Part shown: in pieces, positions 1 through 5,081 of the stretch
Position numbering within the stretch: position 1 is the first letter of the stretch
Layout of the letters: every line of letters begins with the position of its first letter
NCBI GenBank assembly: GCA_020851615.1
Contig: JADZCL010000273.1
Span: 1 to 5,081, forward strand
Source of the DNA: Rubrivivax sp.
GTDB taxonomy: Bacteria; Pseudomonadota; Gammaproteobacteria; Burkholderiales; Burkholderiaceae_C
Direction: 5' to 3'
DNA length: 5,081 nt
The notes under the pieces: model-generated
What the model was told of the DNA's origin: nothing
The model's input: the letters and a program-made list of their open reading frames with translations, nothing else
Database searches by the model: none
Program-made: the position numbers and the translations under genes

Positions 1-1526
<1,526 letters not shown>

Positions 1527-1531
1527 GCAAG

Positions 1532-1535
1532 CTCC
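1532..1535 (-). promoter_or_regulatory. Ribosome binding site of pckG
   Basis: The minus strand reads GGAG, then five bases (CTTGC), then ATG. This supports the start codon at 1526-1524; the encoded N-terminus ([10 protein letters not shown], then LNVPDYVRH) looks like a normal PckG beginning. Confidence 0.75.
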
Positions 1536-1589
1536 AATCAGGCTGTAGACAAGGGAAGCGGAATTGGGCGAGGCTCGCTCCCGCCGCGT

Positions 1590-1615
1590 GTGTCTGCGCC
1601 TTGGGGGGCGGACAC
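1590..1615. repeat. Inverted repeat / potential hairpin upstream of pckG
   Basis: GTGTCTGC at 1590-1597 pairs with GCGGACAC at 1608-1615 across a 10-base loop, giving 8 bp with one T-G wobble on the plus strand. It lies 64-89 bases upstream of the pckG start, where either an operator or a leader-RNA hairpin would be plausible. No T-run follows on either strand, so it is not a typical intrinsic terminator. In DNA this GC-rich, some such repeats arise by chance. Confidence 0.4.
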
Positions 1616-1780
1616 CGGGCCGCACGGGACTCGCCGAATGCCGCGACCTCGGTTCAGCGAGGGCGCCTGGGGGCATATCAAGGCCACCATGAGGCCGTGC
1701 GCGTATGGCGGCTGCCTCTGGGGGATCCGTGCGTGCCGGTCGGCCCGCAACGGGGGAGGGCATTGTGCCCCCGGGGCTGG

Positions 1781-1842
1781 TGCATGCCGCCCACCGGTCC
1801 GAATGCCCTCATGCAAACGCCGCATGGCGTGATGCATGCCGC
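1781..1842. repeat. Pair of 10-base direct repeats (TGCATGCCGC)
   Basis: TGCATGCCGC occurs at 1781-1790 and again at 1833-1842, 52 bases apart start to start, which is about five helical turns. The second copy overlaps the right arm of the palindrome at 1810-1838. Each copy contains the palindrome GCATGC. Two sites on one face of the helix would suit a cooperatively binding regulator, but this is inference from spacing alone. Confidence 0.45.
1810..1838. repeat. Strong imperfect palindrome in the divergent intergenic region
   Basis: CATGCA at 1810-1815 pairs with TGCATG at 1833-1838, and inside it ACGCC at 1817-1821 pairs with GGCGT at 1826-1830 around the tetraloop GCAT. The arms are separated only by A on the left and GA on the right, so the whole is an 11-bp stem with one small asymmetric internal loop. 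It lies about 170 bases upstream of the binding-protein start and about 280 bases upstream of the pckG start. It could be a two-fold symmetric regulator site or an RNA hairpin. The function is unknown. Confidence 0.6.
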
Positions 1843-1997
1843 AGCTGGACCCTGCGGGCGCGCGGCCCTGCCTGCCAGACCCCCGGAACCCGCAGCGCAC
1901 CCGCGTTGGCGCAAGCCCCGAGCACGCACACGGCGCTGTTTTGTTACGCTGGCGCCATGGCTGGCCGTGGCGGCCGGCCCGCTGTCACGCAAACCCG

Positions 1998-2003
1998 AAG
2001 GAG
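1998..2003 (+). promoter_or_regulatory. Ribosome binding site deciding a GTG start for the binding protein
   Basis: AAGGAG lies six bases before GTG at 2010-2012. The frame is open further upstream to an ATG at 1836, but using that would add 58 residues of low-complexity Arg/Pro sequence in front of the signal peptide. The Shine-Dalgarno match and the signal peptide that begins at the GTG both favour the GTG. Confidence 0.9.
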
Positions 2004-2009
2004 AACCCC

Positions 2010-2741
2010 GTGAACATCGTTCGTCGAAACCTGCTCGGCACGCTGGCTGCCGCAGCCATGTTGTGCAGCGGCGCCGCGCAGGCGCAGGACGCGCTGCGCG
2101 TGGCGACCGATCCGACCTTCCCGCCCTTCGAATACACCGAGGGCGGCAAGCGCGTGGGCTTCGACATCGAGCTGATCGAGGCGATCGGCAAGCTCATCAA
2201 CCGCAGGATCGAGTGGACCGACATCGACTTCAAGGGACTGATCCCGGGCCTTGTGGCCAACCGCTTCGACATCGCGGCCTCGGCGATCTACATGACCGAC
2301 GAGCGCCGCAAGGTGGTCGACTTCACCGATTCGTACTACCCCGGCGGCCTGGTCATCATGACGCGCAAGGGTGAACAGGGCATCAAGGGCCCCGAGGATC
2401 TCAAGGGCAAGAAGGTCGCCGTGCAGGTGGGCACCAAGTCGGTCAACTACCTGAAGGAGAACTTCCCGGGCACCGAACGCGTCGAGGTCGAGAAGAACCA
2501 GGAGATGTTCCAGCTCGTCGAGATCGGACGCGCCGACGCCGCCGTCACCGGCAAGCCGGCGGCCAAGCTCTACGCCCGCGCGCGCGGCACGCTGCAGGTG
2601 GTCGACAAGCAGCTCACCGTCGAGGAATACGGCTACGCCATCCGCAAGGGCCAGGGTGATCTGGTCAAACAGATCAACGAGGCGCTGAAGAAGCTCAAGG
2701 CCGACGGCAGCTACGACAAGCTGGTGGCGAAGTACCTGTAA
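2010..2741 (+). CDS. Periplasmic amino-acid-type ABC transporter substrate-binding protein (family 3)
   Basis: A 243-residue exported solute-binding protein of the GlnH/HisJ family (SBP_bac_3) that would capture a small solute in the periplasm and deliver it to the permease encoded next. Residues 1-25 form a signal peptide: MNIVRRN, a hydrophobic Leu/Ala stretch, then AQA, with likely cleavage before Gln26. The mature part aligns without gaps to E. coli GlnH at a constant offset of 24 as I recall that sequence: Asp34 and Phe37 of the TFPPFEY segment, Phe74 of DFKG, and the TDERR motif with Arg99, which normally binds the ligand alpha-carboxylate. The usual alpha-amino-binding Asp (GlnH Asp157, HisJ Asp161) is Gly181 here, in the sequence DAAVTGKP, and GlnH Lys115 is Gln139. 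The family is therefore clear but the ligand is not; glutamine in particular is not supported. First gene of the operon; the stop is 42 bases before the permease start. Confidence 0.95.
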   Translation: MNIVRRNLLGTLAAAAMLCSGAAQAQDALRVATDPTFPPFEYTEGGKRVGFDIELIEAIGKLINRRIEWTDIDFKGLIPGLVANRFDIAASAIYMTDERRKVVDFTDSYYPGGLVIMTRKGEQGIKGPEDLKGKKVAVQVGTKSVNYLKENFPGTERVEVEKNQEMFQLVEIGRADAAVTGKPAAKLYARARGTLQVVDKQLTVEEYGYAIRKGQGDLVKQINEALKKLKADGSYDKLVAKYL

Positions 2742-2743
2742 AC

Positions 2744-2776
2744 CCCTGGACCCGTTGGCGGCTGCTGGCTGCAGGG
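2744..2776 (+). promoter_or_regulatory. Possible intercistronic hairpin masking the permease ribosome binding site
   Basis: CCCTG at 2744-2748 can pair with CAGGG at 2772-2776, which includes most of the permease Shine-Dalgarno sequence. A shorter alternative pairs CTGC at 2762-2765 with GCAG at 2771-2774. Importer operons of this kind usually make more binding protein than membrane components, often with help from a structure just after the binding-protein gene. The stem is only 5 bp with a 23-base loop, so this is weak evidence. Confidence 0.3.
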
Positions 2777-2778
2777 AG
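2774..2778 (+). promoter_or_regulatory. Ribosome binding site for the permease (GTG start)
   Basis: GGGAG lies five bases before the GTG at 2784-2786. The translation from this GTG (MDLDFTPVW, then TGWREL) is the usual short amphipathic beginning before the first membrane segment of a family 3 permease, so the GTG is preferred over any downstream start. Confidence 0.85.
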
Positions 2779-2783
2779 CGCGC

Positions 2784-3452
2784 GTGGACCTGGACTTCAC
2801 ACCCGTCTGGACCGGCTGGCGCGAGCTGGCCCACGGCACCCTGGTCACCGTCGAGGTGACGGTGGGCGCCGTGGTGCTGGGCTGCCTGATCGGCCTCTTG
2901 ATCGGCCTGGGCCGGCTCGACCGGCGCCGGCGCGTCGTCTACTCGCTGTGCACCACCTATGTGAGCTTCATCCGCGGCACGCCGCTGCTGGTGCAGCTCT
3001 TCATCTGGTTCTTCGGCCTGCCGCATTTCGGCATCAACCTGCCGGCCTTCCTCTGCGGCGTGCTCGGCATGGGCATCTACAGCGGCGCCTACGTGTCGGA
3101 GATCGTGCGCGGGGCGATCCAGTCGGTCGACCGGGGGCAGATGGAGGCGGCGCGCTCACTGGGCATGTCGTACGCGCTGGCCATGCGGCAGATCGTCGTG
3201 CCGCAGGCGGTAGTGCGCATGATCCCGCCGCTTGGCAACGAGTTCATCGCGCTCATCAAGAACTCGTCCCTGGTGTCGCTGCTGACGATCACCGACGTCA
3301 TGCACGAGGGCCAGAAGATCATCAGCGTCTCCTACCGTTCGCTCGAGGTCTACCTGGCGATCGCCCTCGTCTACTTCGTGCTGACCAACCTCACAGGCCT
3401 GGCGCTGCGCGTGGCGGAGCGACGTCTCGGCGCCGGAGGGCTGGTGCAATGA
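2784..3452 (+). CDS. Polar amino acid-type ABC transporter, inner-membrane permease
   Basis: A 222-residue inner-membrane permease of the HisM/GlnP/ArtM type (BPD_transp_1), the usual length for the family. A short N-terminus is followed by GTLVTVEVT (18-26), a hydrophobic segment to about 43, a basic loop RLDRRRR (44-50), membrane segments near 55-77 and 86-108, and a last one near 187-210. [11 protein letters not shown] (61-71) is a hallmark of amino-acid permeases. The cytoplasmic coupling loop (EAA motif) is EAARSLGMS at 121-129, running on through RQIVVPQA, and is followed by [12 protein letters not shown]; it docks onto the ATPase. Only one permease gene is present, so a homodimer is expected. 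The last bases overlap the ATPase start (ATGA at 3449-3452), which indicates translational coupling. The substrate cannot be read from the permease. Confidence 0.95.
   Translation: MDLDFTPVWTGWRELAHGTLVTVEVTVGAVVLGCLIGLLIGLGRLDRRRRVVYSLCTTYVSFIRGTPLLVQLFIWFFGLPHFGINLPAFLCGVLGMGIYSGAYVSEIVRGAIQSVDRGQMEAARSLGMSYALAMRQIVVPQAVVRMIPPLGNEFIALIKNSSLVSLLTITDVMHEGQKIISVSYRSLEVYLAIALVYFVLTNLTGLALRVAERRLGAGGLVQ
3435..3440 (+). promoter_or_regulatory. Ribosome binding site for the ATPase
   Basis: GGAGGG, inside the end of the permease gene, lies eight bases before the ATG at 3449. This ATG overlaps the permease TGA as ATGA, so both initiation from this site and re-initiation by terminating ribosomes are possible. 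Confidence 0.8.
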
Positions 3453-4276
3453 ACGGCAGCGTCCGTCCCATCGTCAGCGCGCGCGGCGTGCACAAGGCCT
3501 TCGGGGCGGTGCGCGTCCTCGAGGGCATCGACTTCGAGGTGCTGCCACAGCAGGTAAGCGTCGTCATCGGCCCCAGCGGCTCGGGCAAGAGCACGCTGCT
3601 GCGGTGTTGCAACGGCCTCGAAGTGGCCGACGCCGGCACGATCGAGATCTGCGGCGAGAAGATCGTCCACGACGGCCGCCTGCTGCCCGACATCCAGCTC
3701 AACGCGCTGCGCATGAAGGTCGGCATGGTCTTCCAGTCCTTCAACCTGTTCCCGCACCTGACCGTGCTGGGCAACGTGACAGTGGCACCGCGCAAGCTGC
3801 GCGGCATGGCCGCGCCGCAGGCCCAGGCAGCCGCGCGCGAGCTGCTGGCCAAGGTCGGCCTGGGCCACAAGGCCGATGCCTACCCGGCCACGCTCTCGGG
3901 CGGCCAGAAGCAGCGCGTGGCGATTGCCCGCGCGCTGGCGATGCAGCCGCAGGTGATGCTGTTCGACGAGCCGACCTCGGCACTGGACCCCGAGCTGGTC
4001 GGCGAGGTGCTGCAGGTGATGAAGGACCTGGCGCGCGAGGGCATGACCATGATGGTCGTCACGCACGAGATGGGCTTTGCACGCGAGGTGGCCGACGTGG
4101 TGTCGGTGATGGACCAGGGCGTGGTGCTGGAGTCTGGCCCCCCGGCGCAGATCTTCGACGCCCCGCAGCATCCGCGCTCGCGCGAGTTCCTGCAGGCGGT
4201 CCTCACGCGCGGCGGTCCGCGCCATGCGGCCACGGCCACGACGACGACGGTGCAGACCGAGCTCGGCGATCACTGA
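3449..4276 (+). CDS. Polar amino acid-type ABC transporter, ATP-binding protein
   Basis: A 275-residue ABC ATPase of the GlnQ/HisP (PAAT) family that powers the importer as a homodimer on the cytoplasmic face. All nucleotide-binding motifs are intact: Walker [10 protein letters not shown] (41-49), Q-loop Gln96 in [11 protein letters not shown], signature LSGGQKQR (149-156), Walker B VMLFDEP with catalytic Glu174, D-loop SALD (177-180) and the switch His206 in VVTHEMG. The FNLFPHLTV and [10 protein letters not shown] stretches are typical of the amino-acid subfamily. Relative to GlnQ (about 240 residues) it carries extra sequence: a short N-terminal lead and a C-terminal tail of about 20 residues rich in Ala and Thr, encoded in part by four tandem ACG codons (4238-4249). 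The tail lies beyond the conserved fold and is probably dispensable. It overlaps the permease by four bases; rlmJ follows after 27 bases. Confidence 0.96.
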   Translation: MNGSVRPIVSARGVHKAFGAVRVLEGIDFEVLPQQVSVVIGPSGSGKSTLLRCCNGLEVADAGTIEICGEKIVHDGRLLPDIQLNALRMKVGMVFQSFNLFPHLTVLGNVTVAPRKLRGMAAPQAQAAARELLAKVGLGHKADAYPATLSGGQKQRVAIARALAMQPQVMLFDEPTSALDPELVGEVLQVMKDLAREGMTMMVVTHEMGFAREVADVVSVMDQGVVLESGPPAQIFDAPQHPRSREFLQAVLTRGGPRHAATATTTTVQTELGDH

Positions 4277-4285
4277 GGCACCCGG

Positions 4286-4307
4286 GCATGGCACAGTCCG
4301 GCCATGC
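4286..4307 (+). promoter_or_regulatory. Perfect inverted repeat enclosing the rlmJ start codon
   Basis: GCATGGC at 4286-4292 is the exact reverse complement of GCCATGC at 4301-4307, with an 8-base loop between. The right arm contains the rlmJ ATG (4304-4306). Two further G-T wobble pairs could extend the base of the stem. In RNA this would hide the start codon; in DNA it could be a small operator. No Shine-Dalgarno sequence is visible in the 27 bases before the ATG. Confidence 0.5.
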
Positions 4308-5081
4308 TTGCCTACCGACATGCGTTTCACGCCGGCAACCATGCCGACGTCCTCAAGCACATGGTGCTCGTGCATGCGCTGCAGCACTTGAACCAGAAGG
4401 ACAAGGGCTATCGCGTCGTCGACACGCATGCCGGCGCGGGAGCCTACGCGCTCGCGGGGCGGCAGGCGCAACTGCACCGCGAGTTCGACAACGGCATCGG
4501 CGCCCTGTGGGCGCGCGAGGATCTGCCGCCCATCGTGCATGACTACGTGCAGCAGGTGCGCGCATTCAACCCAGGGCCGGCGCTGCGCCAGTATCCGGGC
4601 TCGCCTGAGCTGACCCGGCAACTGCTGCGGCCGCAGGACCAGCTGCGCCTGTTCGAACTGCACCCCACCGACCACGCCCACCTCGCCCGCCAGATGCGCG
4701 GTGATGCCCGCGTGCAGGTGCGGCCGGCCGATGGCTTCGCGGCGCTGCGGGCGCAGCTGCCTCCCCCCACGCGTCGCGGCCTGCTGCTGATCGACCCGTC
4801 CTACGAGATCAAGAGCGACTACACGCGCGTGCTCGCCGCCGTGCGCGAAGCCCTGGCGCGCTTTGCCGACGGCATGGTGCTGGTCTGGCTGCCCCAGCTG
4901 CAACTGCTCGAAGCGGCACGGCTGCCCCAGCGCCTGCAGGCCGCCGCCAGCGCCACGGCGCCCAAGGGCTGGCTGCTGGCGCGCCTGACGGTGCAGGCGC
5001 CAGGCGAGCGCGGCCTGGGCCTGCTGGGCAGCCTGGTCTTCGTCGTCAATCCACCGCACACGCTGGCAGCAGCCCTGCGCA
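4304..5081 (+). CDS. rlmJ: 23S rRNA (adenine(2030)-N6)-methyltransferase RlmJ, 3'-truncated by window edge
   Basis: S-adenosylmethionine-dependent enzyme that N6-methylates A2030 of 23S rRNA in the cytoplasm (formerly YhiR). The 259 visible codons align from the first residue to E. coli RlmJ (about 280 residues) as I recall it, so about 20 C-terminal residues are cut off. The signature N-terminus MLAYRHAFHAGNHADVLKH has Tyr4, His6 and Lys18 at the E. coli positions; next come the SAM-binding DTHAGAGAY (40-48), YPGSP (97-101), ELHP (118-121), ADGF, and the catalytic motif at 164-167, which reads DPSY rather than the textbook DPPY and is followed by E and IKSDY. VVNPP near residue 250 is also typical. 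The start is fixed by the N-terminal conservation; an ATG at 4288 is out of frame. There is no clear ribosome binding site, and the gene may be read from the upstream ABC operon. Confidence 0.95.
   Translation, partial: MLAYRHAFHAGNHADVLKHMVLVHALQHLNQKDKGYRVVDTHAGAGAYALAGRQAQLHREFDNGIGALWAREDLPPIVHDYVQQVRAFNPGPALRQYPGSPELTRQLLRPQDQLRLFELHPTDHAHLARQMRGDARVQVRPADGFAALRAQLPPPTRRGLLLIDPSYEIKSDYTRVLAAVREALARFADGMVLVWLPQLQLLEAARLPQRLQAAASATAPKGWLLARLTVQAPGERGLGLLGSLVFVVNPPHTLAAALR

Larger units (their letters stand above)
1527..2009. other. Divergent intergenic region between pckG and the ABC operon
   Basis: These 483 bases must carry the promoters for pckG (leftward) and the importer operon (rightward). 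Open frames cross it on both strands, but their translations are Arg/Pro/Gly/Ala-rich, resemble no family I recognise and lack good ribosome binding sites, as expected for chance frames in GC-rich DNA. I could not find a -35/-10 pair on either strand close enough to the sigma-70 consensus to call. The region holds several short inverted repeats (1590-1615, 1647-1662, 1758-1770, 1810-1838, 1961-1977) and a 10-base direct repeat, so regulator sites or RNA structures are possible. No hairpin followed by a T-run is seen in either direction, so I call no terminator. Confidence 0.8.

Noticed and set aside
1647..1662. tRNA T-arm look-alike (CCTCG-GTTCAG-CGAGG)
   Set aside because: The loop is 6 rather than 7 bases, and there is no acceptor stem, anticodon arm or D-arm around it. 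It is a chance GC-rich hairpin.
1538..1900. 120-codon minus-strand frame inside the intergenic region
   Set aside because: Its translation is Arg/Pro/Gly-rich with no recognisable domain, and the frame overlaps the inverted repeats. No supporting ribosome binding site was found. It is probably a chance frame.
1941..1969. Possible sigma-70 promoter (TTGTTA as -35) upstream of the binding protein
   Set aside because: The -10 position at normal spacing reads GCCGTG, and using TACGCT at 1945 as -10 gives a -35 of GCACGC. Neither pair is credible.
1961..1977. CTGGCC/GGCCGG hairpin just upstream of the binding-protein ribosome binding site
   Set aside because: Six pairs including a wobble, made only of GGCC-type sequence, in a very GC-rich stretch with adjacent GGCCGGCC and GCCATGGC palindromes. 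Such stems are expected by chance and it does not cover the ribosome binding site.
2010..2087. Lipoprotein signal (Cys19) in the binding protein
   Set aside because: The residues before Cys19 are Ala-Met-Leu, which does not fit the lipobox (Leu at -3 and Gly/Ala/Ser at -1). AQA followed by Gln-Asp is a better signal-peptidase I site.
1601..2374. 257-codon plus-strand frame running from the intergenic region into the binding-protein gene
   Set aside because: It is out of frame with the binding protein over the shared part and has an Arg-rich translation, so it is a shadow frame.
1944..3026. 360-codon open frame on the minus strand across the binding protein
   Set aside because: It is the antisense shadow of the binding-protein and permease genes; its translation is low-complexity and no ribosome binding site was identified.
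3371..5059. 562-codon open frame on the minus strand across the ATPase and rlmJ
   Set aside because: It is antisense to two clearly recognised genes, with a Gln/His/Arg/Leu-rich translation and no motif.

Overview
The window is about two-thirds G+C and densely coding. It looks like a chromosomal housekeeping segment of a betaproteobacterium, probably Burkholderiales (Comamonadaceae / Leptothrix-Rubrivivax type). That placement is inferred from the base composition, the GTG starts and the style of the proteins, not from a marker gene. No mobile element, CRISPR array, rRNA or tRNA is visible.

Layout: (1) positions 1-1526, minus strand, hold the first 508 codons of a GTP-dependent phosphoenolpyruvate carboxykinase (pckG), whose 3' end lies outside the window. 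(2) Positions 1527-2009 are a 483-base divergent intergenic region without a convincing gene. It contains several inverted repeats, the best being an interrupted 11-bp stem at 1810-1838. (3) Positions 2010-4276, plus strand, hold a compact three-gene polar amino-acid-type ABC importer operon: periplasmic binding protein (GTG start), single inner-membrane permease (GTG start) and ATPase, the last two overlapping by ATGA. (4) Positions 4304-5081, plus strand, hold the first 259 codons of rlmJ, the 23S rRNA A2030 N6-methyltransferase, starting 27 bases after the ATPase stop and possibly co-transcribed.

The binding protein delivers a solute to a transporter made of a permease homodimer and an ATPase homodimer. 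PckG, transcribed divergently, links the TCA cycle to gluconeogenesis. A link between import of a carbon/nitrogen source and PEP formation is plausible but only an inference. RlmJ is a ribosome-modification enzyme with no obvious functional tie to the importer.

I do not see a clearly new biological system here. The points most worth a second look are: the importer's binding protein has Gly where the GlnH/HisJ family has the Asp that holds the ligand's alpha-amino group; the rlmJ start codon lies inside a perfect 7-bp inverted repeat with no Shine-Dalgarno sequence; RlmJ has DPSY instead of DPPY as catalytic motif; and the divergent intergenic region is rich in inverted repeats.
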